A stretch of DNA of 37,336 nucleotides, taken from contig MGAR01000031.1 in NCBI GenBank assembly GCA_001789805.1, positions 1-37,336 of the forward strand, given 5' to 3'. A model generated the notes under the pieces. That model worked only from the letters and a program-made list of their open reading frames with translations. It searched no databases and was not told the origin of the DNA. Each line of letters starts with the position of its first letter. Positions within the stretch are counted from its first letter, which is position 1. This DNA comes from Candidatus Roizmanbacteria bacterium RIFCSPLOWO2_01_FULL_41_22 (lineage in GTDB: Bacteria > Patescibacteriota > Microgenomatia > UBA1406 > GWC2-37-13). Position numbers and translations under genes: made by a program. Below are positions 1-7,122 of the stretch, one piece after another.

Positions 1-37
1 AAGTTATTATTTTATTTATTAATTTAATATATATCCT

Positions 38-1222
38 ATGGCACAAGGCGTATTTCAGAGGAATAAACCCCATGTAAACATTGGTACTATCGGACATGTC
101 GATCACGGTAAAACTACCACCACATCAGCTATCCATTACGTACTCTCCAAAAAGGGCTTGGCCAAGTTTCTTAGGTATGAAGATATAGACAAAGCGCCGG
201 AAGAAAGAGCTCGTGGAGTGACTATCAACATCCACCATTCAGAATATGAAACCGCAAAACGCCATTATGCGCATATTGACGCCCCTGGACACGCCGATTA
301 CATCAAAAACATGATTACCGGTGCTGCCCAGATGGATGGAGCGATTTTAGTAGTGTCGGCTCCGGATGGCCCAATGCCTCAGACTCGAGAACATATTCTT
401 TTAGCCCGCCAGGTTAATGTCCCGGCGATCGTAGTTTTTTTAAACAAAGTAGACATGGTTCAAGACAAAGAGATTATTGATCTGGTGGAAATGGAAGTGC
501 GCGACCTTCTAAAAAAATACAAATACCCAGGCGACGAAGTGCCAGTGATCCGCGGATCAGCGCTCAAAGCTCTGCAAGATGACCCGGCCTCTATCAAAGC
601 TATTGAGGAATTGATTCAGAAAGTCGATGAGTATGTGCCAGAACCAAAAAGACCGATCGATAAGCCTTTCTTGATGCCTGTCGAAGACGTCTTTACCATC
701 TCCGGCCGCGGAACAGTGGTTACCGGTAGAGTGGAAAGAGGCGAACTTAAGGTCAACGAGGAAGTAGAAATTGTTGGTGTCAAACCATCACGCAAAACAA
801 TTGTTACCGGAATTGAGATGTTTAGAAAAACCTTATCAGAAGCCAGAGCTGGCGACAACACCGGTCTGTTGCTTCGAGGCATCGAGAAGGATGATGTCGA
901 AAGAGGTCAGGTGTTGGCCAAACCAGGTTCGGTGACACCTCATACCGAATTTGAAGCGGAAATTTACGTTCTTACTAAAGAAGAAGGTGGTCGACATACG
1001 CCGTTTTTCAAAGGGTACAGACCACAGTTTTATATCCGGACAACCGACGTCACCGGCGAGATTGAACTACCGGCCAACGTCGAGATGGTCATGCCCGGCG
1101 ATAACGTCAAAGTGAAAGCAAAACTGATTTACCCGATTGCGCTTGAAGAAGGATTGAAGTTTGCTATTCGCGAAGGCGGTCATACCGTGGGAGCTGGCGT
1201 GGTCATCAAGATACTGAAATGA
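38..1222 (+). CDS. tuf: Elongation factor Tu
   Basis: This is EF-Tu, the GTPase that delivers aminoacyl-tRNA to the ribosomal A site. At 394 aa it is full length. Visible GTPase motifs are G1 GHVDHGKT (residues 19-26), switch I RGVTI (about 59-63), G3 DAPGH (81-85), G4 NKVD (about 136-139) and G5 SAL. Domains 2 and 3 follow, with the typical [13 protein letters not shown] and RTTDVTG stretches. The usual bacterial G3 is DCPGH; here the Cys is Ala, as in archaeal and eukaryotic EF1A. The ATG is preceded only by AT-rich sequence with no Shine-Dalgarno site. It sits directly upstream of the S10-type cluster, the usual place for tuf. The identification is secure. Confidence 0.99.
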   Translation: MAQGVFQRNKPHVNIGTIGHVDHGKTTTTSAIHYVLSKKGLAKFLRYEDIDKAPEERARGVTINIHHSEYETAKRHYAHIDAPGHADYIKNMITGAAQMDGAILVVSAPDGPMPQTREHILLARQVNVPAIVVFLNKVDMVQDKEIIDLVEMEVRDLLKKYKYPGDEVPVIRGSALKALQDDPASIKAIEELIQKVDEYVPEPKRPIDKPFLMPVEDVFTISGRGTVVTGRVERGELKVNEEVEIVGVKPSRKTIVTGIEMFRKTLSEARAGDNTGLLLRGIEKDDVERGQVLAKPGSVTPHTEFEAEIYVLTKEEGGRHTPFFKGYRPQFYIRTTDVTGEIELPANVEMVMPGDNVKVKAKLIYPIALEEGLKFAIREGGHTVGAGVVIKILK

Positions 1223-1263
1223 AATCAGGAAGTTCTAAACCCCCGCTTTGCCGCTTAAGTAGG

Positions 1264-1285
1264 CGCTTCGTTTTTTTGAGAAGCG
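1264..1285 (+). other. Hairpin in tuf-rpsJ spacer
   Basis: CGCTTC (1264-1269) pairs perfectly with GAAGCG (1280-1285) around a loop that contains seven T. Two further CCGCTT copies just upstream (1243-1248 and 1251-1256) could pair with the same 3' arm, so three 5' arms compete for one partner. It is not a normal intrinsic terminator, because the T run is in the loop and not after the stem. Its function is unknown. Confidence 0.4.
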
Positions 1286-1291
1286 GATGAC

Positions 1292-1309
1292 CTGGCTTTG
1301 AGTAGCCAG
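1292..1309 (+). other. Hairpin 30 nt upstream of rpsJ start
   Basis: CTGGCT (1292-1297) and AGCCAG (1304-1309) form a perfect 6-bp stem with a 6-nt loop, ending 30 nt before the rpsJ ATG. It could be part of an rpsJ leader or stabilise a processed 5' end. The sequence shows only the stem. Confidence 0.35.
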
Positions 1310-1339
1310 CATATTGTTTATTTATTGCACGTTTATATT

Positions 1340-1648
1340 ATGCCGAAAGGGAGAATACGCATTCGATTAAAGTCTTACGATCATCGACTCATTGATGAAA
1401 CCTGTCAAAAAATTGTTGACACGGCAATCAAGACTGGGGCGTCGATTATTGGACCGGTTCCACTGCCAACCAAAAGGGAAGTGTATGTGGTGAATAAGTC
1501 TACTTTTACCGACAAAGACTCGCGCGAACATTTTGGACTGATTATTCATAAACGACTATTAGATATCGTAAACCCCACAAATCAGACCATCGACTCTTTG
1601 ATGCATTTGGAATTACCGGCTGGAGTGGAAGTGGAAGTGAAGATGTAG
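1340..1648 (+). CDS. rpsJ: 30S ribosomal protein uS10
   Basis: This is uS10 (102 aa), a component of the 30S head that also serves as NusE in transcription antitermination. Family features are the start MPKGRIRIRLKSYDH, the GPVPLPTK turn and the DSREHF...HKRLLDI segment. An in-frame upstream start at 1298 would add 14 hydrophobic residues foreign to the family, so the ATG at 1340 is preferred. It has no Shine-Dalgarno site. It lies 117 nt after tuf and is followed by a 175-nt regulatory-looking spacer before rplC. In most bacteria rpsJ and rplC are much closer, so the spacing itself is notable. Confidence 0.97.
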   Translation: MPKGRIRIRLKSYDHRLIDETCQKIVDTAIKTGASIIGPVPLPTKREVYVVNKSTFTDKDSREHFGLIIHKRLLDIVNPTNQTIDSLMHLELPAGVEVEVKM

Positions 1649-1677
1649 TTGAACATAAACAAAGCGTATTATATAAT
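1649..1677 (+). promoter_or_regulatory. Sigma70-type promoter between rpsJ and rplC
   Basis: TTGAAC (1649-1654) is separated by exactly 17 nt from TATAAT (1672-1677), a near-consensus housekeeping promoter starting right at the rpsJ stop codon. The expected transcription start is near 1684-1685, which coincides with a small ORF. It would drive the cluster from rplC onward separately from tuf-rpsJ. Confidence 0.7.
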
Positions 1678-1684
1678 TCTTTTG

Positions 1685-1723
1685 ATGTTCATGACAATCA
1701 TGTTGAACTCAGTATCAACATAA
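1685..1723 (+). CDS. Putative 12-codon leader peptide upstream of rplC
   Basis: The ORF ATG...TAA encodes MFMTIMLNSVST, with three Met in twelve residues. Its ATG falls at the predicted +1 of the promoter at 1649-1677, so it could be translated as a leaderless message. The stop codon lies 7 nt before the 5' arm of a predicted antiterminator (1731-1738), close enough for a terminating ribosome to cover that arm. The ORF also contains two mutually exclusive small hairpins (1690-1702 and 1700-1721). An ORF this short can occur by chance; its placement is the argument for it. Confidence 0.35.
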   Translation: MFMTIMLNSVST

Positions 1724-1730
1724 GGCTATA

Positions 1731-1764
1731 CAGATTGGCAACAGGCAGAAGAAGCCCCGATCTG
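1731..1764 (+). promoter_or_regulatory. Putative antiterminator stem in rplC leader
   Basis: CAGATTGG (1731-1738) can pair with CCGATCTG (1757-1764) over 8 bp, including one G-U pair. The 3' arm takes part of the terminator's 5' arm, all of its loop and the first base of its 3' arm. The two structures therefore exclude each other, as expected of an attenuator. Confidence 0.5.
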
Positions 1765-1778
1765 GGGCTCTTTTTTTT
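1753..1778 (+). terminator. Intrinsic terminator (attenuator) upstream of rplC
   Basis: AGCCCC (1753-1758) pairs perfectly with GGGGCT (1764-1769) around the 5-nt loop GATCT, followed by C and eight T (1771-1778). This is a textbook rho-independent terminator, 45 nt before the rplC ATG. It sits downstream of a strong promoter and inside an otherwise continuous ribosomal cluster, so it is best read as a conditional attenuator. Confidence 0.8.
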
Positions 1779-1823
1779 CGTAAATTTATTGCAGGAATTT
1801 GGTAAGTATTCATTTTTATTATC

Positions 1824-2510
1824 ATGACAGCCGTTGTTTTAGGAGAAAAAATAAGTCAGTCGCAGATGTTTGATGAGCAAGGCCAAAGAGTGCCGGTGAC
1901 GTCTATTAGGACGTCACCTTGCTTTTTAGTTGACTTGAGGTGGTCCCGCTCAAACAATCGGGATTACTGTACTTTTAAGCTTGGTTTTGGTCAAAGCAAA
2001 AGAATTGCCAAAACCGTTCAAGGGCAGTTAAAAAAAGCGGGGATAGAAACCCCGCTTCGTTTTTTAAAGGAGGTTCGCGTCAACTCTGTAGTCACAAGCT
2101 GCAGCCCGGTTGAAGAGGAAGGAAAAAAGGGAGTATTAATTGGAGAAACTAAAGTGTTTATCGGTGGAGAGTTAAAGCCATCAGTCCTTTTTAAAGTTGG
2201 GGAAAAAGTGCGGGTGACAGGTGTATCCAAAGGAAAAGGCTTCCAAGGAGTGGTAAAAAGACATCATTTTGCCGGCGGCCCCAGGACCCACGGACAGTCC
2301 GATCGTGAGCGCGCTCCAGGTTCCATGGGCCAGACCACCACCCCGGGTCGCACCTATAAAGGTAAGAGAATGGCCGGTCGCATGGGTAATGAGCGGGTCA
2401 CGGTACGGGGACTGCGGATCATGAAGGCGGAAGATCAAAGTTTGGCCGTGAAGGGACTGATTCCCGGACACATCCACACTTTGGTGGAAGTAGTTTCTGA
2501 TAAAAGATAA
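1824..2510 (+). CDS. rplC: 50S ribosomal protein uL3
   Basis: uL3 (228 aa) is a 50S protein whose central loop reaches the peptidyl-transferase region. Family signatures are GVSKGKGFQGVVKRHHF, the HG...APGSMGQ loop, KGKRMAGRMGNERVTV and the C-terminal VKGLIPG. The Gln that PrmB methylates in E. coli (Q150, in GQNQTPG) is Thr here (GQTTTPG), so that modification cannot occur. It is the first gene after the attenuator leader. The ATG follows TTTATTATC with no Shine-Dalgarno site. Confidence 0.98.
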   Translation: MTAVVLGEKISQSQMFDEQGQRVPVTSIRTSPCFLVDLRWSRSNNRDYCTFKLGFGQSKRIAKTVQGQLKKAGIETPLRFLKEVRVNSVVTSCSPVEEEGKKGVLIGETKVFIGGELKPSVLFKVGEKVRVTGVSKGKGFQGVVKRHHFAGGPRTHGQSDRERAPGSMGQTTTPGRTYKGKRMAGRMGNERVTVRGLRIMKAEDQSLAVKGLIPGHIHTLVEVVSDKR

Positions 2511-2524
2511 TTTTAAATATATAT

Positions 2525-3241
2525 ATGCCAGACACCAAAATCAATTCTAAGACAGTTAAAGTTAAGCCACAGCCCAAAGCCAAGACAGAAAAACCCTTAG
2601 AAGTATCAGTCTACGATCTTAAGGGAAAAACAGTAGGTTTGGCGGCTTTACCCAAAGCGATTTTTGGCGTTAAAGTAAATATTCCGCTTATTAAGCAGTA
2701 TGTGAGGGTTTATTTACAGAATCAAAGGCAGGGTAACGCATCGACCAAAACCAGAGGTGAAGTAACAGGTTCAACCAGAAAAATTTATCGTCAGAAAGGG
2801 ACGGGTAATGCCCGGCACGGCTCAATCAAAGCCCCGATTTTTGTCGGAGGCGGTATCACTTTCGGGCCAAAACCGCGGGATTATTCCTTAAAAATGAATA
2901 AAAAACAAAAGACGCTGGCTTTATTTAGCAGTCTGACCGTAAAGGCCAACGATAAGGAAATATTTGCTTTGCAAGACGAGGTAGGGAAAATGAAGCCAAA
3001 AACCAAAGAAGTGGCTTTGTTTCTGAAAACAATAAAAAAGGAGAAAGGGAAGTTTTTATTAGTTATGCCGAAAATGGAAAAAAACGGCTATGTTTTATCA
3101 GCACGCAACCTGCCAAATGTTGAGATGACCCAGGCCGCTAGTCTCAATCCGTATATATTAATGAGATCAAACGCGGTGATATTTTTAGAAGAGGCTTTGA
3201 CTGTATTAGAGAAACACTTTTTAAAACAAAATGCAAATTAA
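2525..3241 (+). CDS. rplD: 50S ribosomal protein uL4
   Basis: uL4 (238 aa) lines the peptide exit tunnel; in E. coli it also represses its own S10 operon. The tunnel-loop signature is present (STKTRGEVTGSTRKIYRQKG, then GNARHGS and FGPKPRDY). A Lys/Pro-rich extension of about 25 residues precedes the conserved core that starts near VSVYDLKGK. The last codons overlap rplW by 11 nt, which suggests translational coupling. Whether uL4 acts on the leader upstream of rplC cannot be judged from sequence. Confidence 0.98.
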   Translation: MPDTKINSKTVKVKPQPKAKTEKPLEVSVYDLKGKTVGLAALPKAIFGVKVNIPLIKQYVRVYLQNQRQGNASTKTRGEVTGSTRKIYRQKGTGNARHGSIKAPIFVGGGITFGPKPRDYSLKMNKKQKTLALFSSLTVKANDKEIFALQDEVGKMKPKTKEVALFLKTIKKEKGKFLLVMPKMEKNGYVLSARNLPNVEMTQAASLNPYILMRSNAVIFLEEALTVLEKHFLKQNAN

Positions 3242-3518
3242 TACGATTTTGATATCACCGGTCCTGACAGAAAAAGCTACTCAGATGGCCCAAAATAACG
3301 TCTATGCCTTTACGGTTGCAGCAAGAGCTAATAAAAATCAGATTGCTGCGGCTGTAGAGCTTTTATATAAAGTTAAAGTGGCGGAAGTCAAAATAACAAT
3401 CCGTAAAGGGAAGATTAAAAAAGCCGGTAAACGGATGTATCCGGTGCCACAAGCTAATAGGAAAATTGCCTATATTTCAGTTAAGGAAGGGACGATTAAC
3501 CTTTTTCCGAAAGCATAA
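3231..3518 (+). CDS. rplW: 50S ribosomal protein uL23
   Basis: uL23 (95 aa) sits at the tunnel exit and is the docking site for trigger factor and SRP. Family signatures are the N-terminal ISPVLTEKATQMAQNNVYAF stretch and the VAEVKITIRKGKIKKAGKR region. The start lies inside the rplD 3' end (11-nt overlap), preceded only by A-rich sequence, so translation probably depends on uL4 translation. Length and order (rplD-rplW-rplB) are normal. Confidence 0.97.
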   Translation: MQINTILISPVLTEKATQMAQNNVYAFTVAARANKNQIAAAVELLYKVKVAEVKITIRKGKIKKAGKRMYPVPQANRKIAYISVKEGTINLFPKA

Positions 3519-3543
3519 AGTGTAAAATTCAATTTTCAAATTT

Positions 3544-4317
3544 ATGGTAAAAATTGTTCTACCAAAAACTCAAAATCCGGAAAAAAAATTGACCAGCATC
3601 CTGAAAAAGCATTCGGGACGCGATTCAACAGGTTCAGTCTCGGTCAGACACCAGGGAGGAAGACAAAAGAGGTATTACCGGCATGTTGATTTCAAAAGAG
3701 ATAAACGGGATATGATAGCAAAAATCGAAACAATCGAGTACGATCCCAACCGAAACGCTCATATTGCCCTGGCGGCCTATAAAGACGGAGAGAAGAGATA
3801 TATCCTCCACCCTGCTGATCTTAAAATTGGTGATTCTATTATCGCTTCAGAAAAAGCCGATGTAAAAATAGGCAACTCCTTACCTTTGAAAAATATCCCA
3901 GTTGGGATTGAAGTGCACAACATCGAGATATATCCGGGAAAAGGAGGAGCAATGGTTCGTGGCGCCGGCACCTTTGCCTCGGTTGTCGCCAAAGAGGGAG
4001 CCTATGTCAATATCAAGTTATCGTCAGGTGAGTTGAGAAAATTTCAGGACAACTGTTGGGCTACAGTCGGGAGAGTAGGCAATATCGAACACAAATATGA
4101 AAAAATCGGCAAAGCCGGCAGAAATATACTGATGGGCATACGGCCAACAGTTCGAGGAACTGCCCAAAATCCGCGTTCGCATCCACATGGCGGCGGCGAA
4201 GGTCGATCCGGTGAGGGAATGCATCCCAAAACCCCTTGGGGAAAGCCGGCCCGTGGAAAAAAAACCAGAACCAAGAATAAATGGAGTAATAAATTTATCA
4301 TTAAGCGTCGCAAATAA
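3544..4317 (+). CDS. rplB: 50S ribosomal protein uL2
   Basis: uL2 (257 aa, slightly shorter than the usual 270-280) is needed for subunit association and peptidyl-transferase assembly. The catalytic-region signature [14 protein letters not shown], with the conserved His (E. coli H229), is intact, and the basic C-terminus [20 protein letters not shown] is typical. The shortening is mainly in the N-terminal part. The next gene, 3 nt away, is rplV; the usual intervening rpsS is absent here and lies at 7889. Confidence 0.98.
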   Translation: MVKIVLPKTQNPEKKLTSILKKHSGRDSTGSVSVRHQGGRQKRYYRHVDFKRDKRDMIAKIETIEYDPNRNAHIALAAYKDGEKRYILHPADLKIGDSIIASEKADVKIGNSLPLKNIPVGIEVHNIEIYPGKGGAMVRGAGTFASVVAKEGAYVNIKLSSGELRKFQDNCWATVGRVGNIEHKYEKIGKAGRNILMGIRPTVRGTAQNPRSHPHGGGEGRSGEGMHPKTPWGKPARGKKTRTKNKWSNKFIIKRRK

Positions 4318-4320
4318 ACT

Positions 4321-4767
4321 ATGGAATCGCTGACATATTTTAAAAATTTGAAAATTACCCCGAAAAAGATGCGTTTTTTGCTGCCTGAGATTAAAAAATA
4401 CAAGCCAGCGCAGGCATTAGAGTACCTGATGTACTCGCCTTACAGGTCGGGAAAAATATTTTATCAAGTTCTACATTCGGCCATTGCCAATGCAAAAAGT
4501 AGTTTAAAGGTCAGTGAGGATATGTTAAAATTCAAACTTTTGACAGTTGAAGCAGGTCAGGCTTTAAAAAGATATTTACCTAATGCTCGCGGCAGCGTCC
4601 GGCCTTTTAAGCGTCGTTATTGTCATGTTAAAATGATTTTAACAGCGGCAAAACCAGTACAAACGCCAGTTAAGAAAGAAATGAAAGAGGAAATAAAAGC
4701 AAAGTCGGAAGTAAAAAGTCAAAAAAAGGCTTTAAAAGCAGGTAAAAATGATAAGAAGACAACCTAA
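4321..4767 (+). CDS. rplV: 50S ribosomal protein uL22
   Basis: uL22 (148 aa) contributes the long beta-hairpin that narrows the exit tunnel. The core is recognisable from LKITPKKMRFLLPEIK through the hairpin region NARGSVRPFKRRYCHVKM. After about residue 108 there is a Lys/Glu/Ala-rich tail of about 40 residues, a low-complexity extension common in this cluster (also on uS5, bL17 and uS13). The start is 3 nt after rplB, where rpsS would normally intervene. Confidence 0.96.
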   Translation: MESLTYFKNLKITPKKMRFLLPEIKKYKPAQALEYLMYSPYRSGKIFYQVLHSAIANAKSSLKVSEDMLKFKLLTVEAGQALKRYLPNARGSVRPFKRRYCHVKMILTAAKPVQTPVKKEMKEEIKAKSEVKSQKKALKAGKNDKKTT

Positions 4768-4815
4768 AAAGTAGTTCGTCTTAGACAATTACTATTAATT
4801 AATTATTTAGAAAAT

Positions 4816-5463
4816 ATGGGTCAAAAAGTTCATCCAAAAGGATTGCGACTGGGAATCACCTTTAACTGGTCATCTCGTTGGTTTTTCTCGGATAAAAAAG
4901 TGTTCCGTACGTCCATTAACGAAGATATCAACATCCGTATGAAGTTGTTAAAAGCCTATAGTTACGCTTCGGTAACCCAGGTTGATATCGAGCGGGCGAT
5001 CAACAAGATCACGGTTGTTGTTTATTCGGTTAAACCAGGGATGATTATAGGCCGTGGAGGAAAGGGTCTGGAGGAAGTCAAAAGGATTATCGTCTCCCAG
5101 TTGAAGTCGTTTCAAGGTAAGAAAAAGGGTAAAGAAATAAAGATTGATCTGAAAATAGAGCCGGTAAAAAAGCCATATTTGAACGCTTATTATGTGGCCC
5201 AAACTATCGCCGAAAAGCTAGTGAGAAATTTTCCTCATCGCGGAGTGGTGCATAATGCGATGGATCGGGTAAAGGAAGCCGGAGGAAGAGGTATTAAAAT
5301 TCAACTTGGTGGTCGTATTGCCGGAGCTGAGATATCCCGCCGAGAAAAGTATTTTATGGGTACTATCCCAACATCCACTATCCGTGAGGACGTTGATTTT
5401 TCCAAGTATCCCGCTTTGACCAAATCAGGTTATATCGGAGTTAAGGTTTGGATTCACAGATAA
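4816..5463 (+). CDS. rpsC: 30S ribosomal protein uS3
   Basis: uS3 (215 aa) is at the mRNA entry channel of the 30S subunit. It begins MGQKVHPKGLRLGI, as is typical, has a KH domain with the GXXG loop (PGMIIGRGGKGLEEVKR), and ends with the C-terminal domain GGRIAGAEISRREKYFMGT...DVDFSKYPA. Length is normal. The start follows a 48-nt AT-rich spacer without a Shine-Dalgarno site. Confidence 0.98.
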   Translation: MGQKVHPKGLRLGITFNWSSRWFFSDKKVFRTSINEDINIRMKLLKAYSYASVTQVDIERAINKITVVVYSVKPGMIIGRGGKGLEEVKRIIVSQLKSFQGKKKGKEIKIDLKIEPVKKPYLNAYYVAQTIAEKLVRNFPHRGVVHNAMDRVKEAGGRGIKIQLGGRIAGAEISRREKYFMGTIPTSTIREDVDFSKYPALTKSGYIGVKVWIHR

Positions 5464-5469
5464 AAATTT

Positions 5470-5880
5470 ATGTTAGCGCCTAAAAGACAAAAATATCGTA
5501 AACAATTCCGAGGTACGTGGCGGAGAATAGCTGTAAAAGGCGACAAGATCAATTTTGGAACTTATGCCTTGCGGTCACTTGATAAAGGATGGATTAAAGA
5601 CCGCGAAATTGAGGCCTCGCGTGTGGTATTAGCCAGGGCTACCAGAAAAAATGGCAAATTTTGGATTCGGATTTTTCCCAATAAGCCCTACAGCAAAAAA
5701 CCGCCTGAAGTGACGATGGGTGCAGGAAAAGGCGATGTGGCTTATTTTGTATCTTCGGTTTCGCCAGGCCGGGTACTTTTTGAGATAGACGGTTTATCAG
5801 AGGTTGAATCCAAGATGGTTTTGGAAAATGTTGCAGCCAAGTTGTCGGTTAAAACAAGGATTATTAATAGATCAATATGA
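5470..5880 (+). CDS. rplP: 50S ribosomal protein uL16
   Basis: uL16 (136 aa) helps position A-site tRNA. It begins MLAPKRQKYRKQFRG and shows the GTYAL, WIRIFPNKPYSKKP and GKGDVAYFV segments. The Arg that YcfD hydroxylates in E. coli (R81, in the AVRMG motif) is Thr here (PEVTMGAGKG, residue 82). The stop overlaps the rpmC start as ATGA, so the two are coupled. Confidence 0.98.
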   Translation: MLAPKRQKYRKQFRGTWRRIAVKGDKINFGTYALRSLDKGWIKDREIEASRVVLARATRKNGKFWIRIFPNKPYSKKPPEVTMGAGKGDVAYFVSSVSPGRVLFEIDGLSEVESKMVLENVAAKLSVKTRIINRSI

Positions 5881-6092
5881 AAAAATTAACTACCGAATTA
5901 AATAAAAACACAATCAAAGAGCTTGAGCGCGAAATCCAGGCGGCAAAAGAAGAGATCGCCAAGATGCGTCTTGATATCAAAGCTAATCCGCCCAAAGACA
6001 CCAACGCCCTGATGAAAAAAAGAAAAAGGCTGGCGGTATCATTGACCGTTCACGGACAAAAGAAAGATGCAGAGTCTAATAATTTATCTTAA
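5877..6092 (+). CDS. rpmC: 50S ribosomal protein uL29
   Basis: uL29 (71 aa) is a small two-helix protein near the tunnel exit beside uL23. The helix KELEREIQAAKEEIAKMRLDIKANPPKDTN and the following basic KKRKRLAVS segment fit the family. It overlaps rplP by 4 nt and precedes rpsQ by 5 nt, the universal uL16-uL29-uS17 order. The sequence is weakly conserved, so position supports the call. Confidence 0.93.
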   Translation: MKKLTTELNKNTIKELEREIQAAKEEIAKMRLDIKANPPKDTNALMKKRKRLAVSLTVHGQKKDAESNNLS

Positions 6093-6097
6093 TTTTT

Positions 6098-6355
6098 ATG
6101 ATTAAAACACTTACCGGTACAGTTGTTTCCACCAAAATGCAAAAAACGATAGTCGTGCGGGTTGAACGCAAGATGAGGCATCCTCTGTATCAAAAGGTGA
6201 TCATCAGCTTTAAAAATTACAAAGCTCATTATGAAGGCAAGACGATCAAAGAAGGCGACGTAGTCACGATCCGGGAAACAAGACCGATCTCCAAAGATAA
6301 GCATTTTGAAGTGATTTCGGAAGCCCAAGTTAAGGAGAAAAAGATTAAAAGTTAG
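6098..6355 (+). CDS. rpsQ: 30S ribosomal protein uS17
   Basis: uS17 (85 aa) is an OB-fold protein that binds helix 11 of 16S rRNA early in 30S assembly. Signatures are LTGTVVSTKMQKTIVVRVER, HPLYQKVI and the GDVVTIRETRPISKDKHFEV motif. Length is normal. The start is preceded by the AT-only leader TCTTAATTTTT. Confidence 0.98.
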   Translation: MIKTLTGTVVSTKMQKTIVVRVERKMRHPLYQKVIISFKNYKAHYEGKTIKEGDVVTIRETRPISKDKHFEVISEAQVKEKKIKS

Positions 6356-6389
6356 TTTATTTTAAATTTAATATTAAGATTCTATTTTT

Positions 6390-6764
6390 ATGTTACAGCT
6401 TAGATCAATGCTGGTAGTGGCCGATAATACCGGAGCGAAAAAACTCCAGATGATTGGCATGCCCAAAAGAGGTAATAAATTAAAAGCTACCGTTGGTGAG
6501 GTAATTACTGGTGTAGTCAAAGAAGCGCAGCCTTTTGGTCAGGTTAAAAAGGGAGAAGTGGTGTATGCGGTAATTGTAAGAACCAAAAAGGAAAAAAGAC
6601 GTGAAGATGGTAGTTACATCCGGTTTGACGATAACGCTTGTGTGATTTTAGCGGCAAAAGACGTCAAAGACCCCAAAGGGACACGGATATTTGGACCCTT
6701 GGCCAAAGAAATCAAAGACAATGGTTTTAATAAAATTGCCAGTTTAGCGGAGGAAGTTTATTAA
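6390..6764 (+). CDS. rplN: 50S ribosomal protein uL14
   Basis: uL14 (124 aa) forms inter-subunit bridges and is the target of the silencing factor RsfS. It shows LVVADNTGAKKLQMIG, VVKEAQPFGQVKKGEVVYAVIVRTKKE, the IRFDDNACVIL strand and the C-terminal DPKGTRIFGPLAKE. This is an ordinary full-length member in its usual position between rpsQ and rplX. Confidence 0.98.
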   Translation: MLQLRSMLVVADNTGAKKLQMIGMPKRGNKLKATVGEVITGVVKEAQPFGQVKKGEVVYAVIVRTKKEKRREDGSYIRFDDNACVILAAKDVKDPKGTRIFGPLAKEIKDNGFNKIASLAEEVY

Positions 6765-6771
6765 AGATTTT

Positions 6772-7077
6772 ATGAAACTTAAAAAAGGAGACAAGGTAAA
6801 AATTACAGCCGGCAAAGATCGTGGGCGCGAAGGCATTGTCGAACGCGTATATAAAAAGACGGGAAGTGTTATTATTCCGGGTGTAAATATTTATAAAAAA
6901 CATGTTAAAAAGAGTGAACAGATGCCCCAAGGTGGCGTTGTGGACATTCCCAGGCCATTAAAATCGGCCAAAGTGATGTTGATCTGTCCCAAGTGCAGCA
7001 AGGCCACAAGAGTAGGCTATAAAGTCACCAAAGATCGGAAAATGCGCATTTGTAAAAAGTGTCAAAGCACAATTTAA
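6772..7077 (+). CDS. rplX: 50S ribosomal protein uL24
   Basis: uL24 (101 aa) is an assembly initiator protein with a KOW domain (LKKGDKVKITAGKDRGREGIVERV). The C-terminal part carries two Cys pairs (CPKC and CKKC) separated by about 18 residues, a zinc-ribbon-like arrangement found in many bacterial uL24 proteins. It starts 8 nt after rplN. A GGAGGA lies 15-20 nt upstream of the ATG, rather far for a functional Shine-Dalgarno site. Confidence 0.98.
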   Translation: MKLKKGDKVKITAGKDRGREGIVERVYKKTGSVIIPGVNIYKKHVKKSEQMPQGGVVDIPRPLKSAKVMLICPKCSKATRVGYKVTKDRKMRICKKCQSTI

Positions 7078-7122
7078 CCCAAGGATAAGGAGTGAAATAA
7101 TATTTTTCAGGTAAAACGGCTT

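Noticed and set aside
1250-1277. Possible intrinsic terminator after tuf
   Set aside because: No GC-rich stem immediately precedes the T7 run; the T run itself is in the loop of the 1264-1285 hairpin.
1298-1339. Upstream in-frame extension of rpsJ
   Set aside because: The extra 14 residues do not fit uS10 and the stretch overlaps the hairpin at 1292-1309.
4044-4403. 119-aa ORF on the minus strand
   Set aside because: It lies antisense to rplB and rplV, whose products are certain, and its translation has no recognisable domain.
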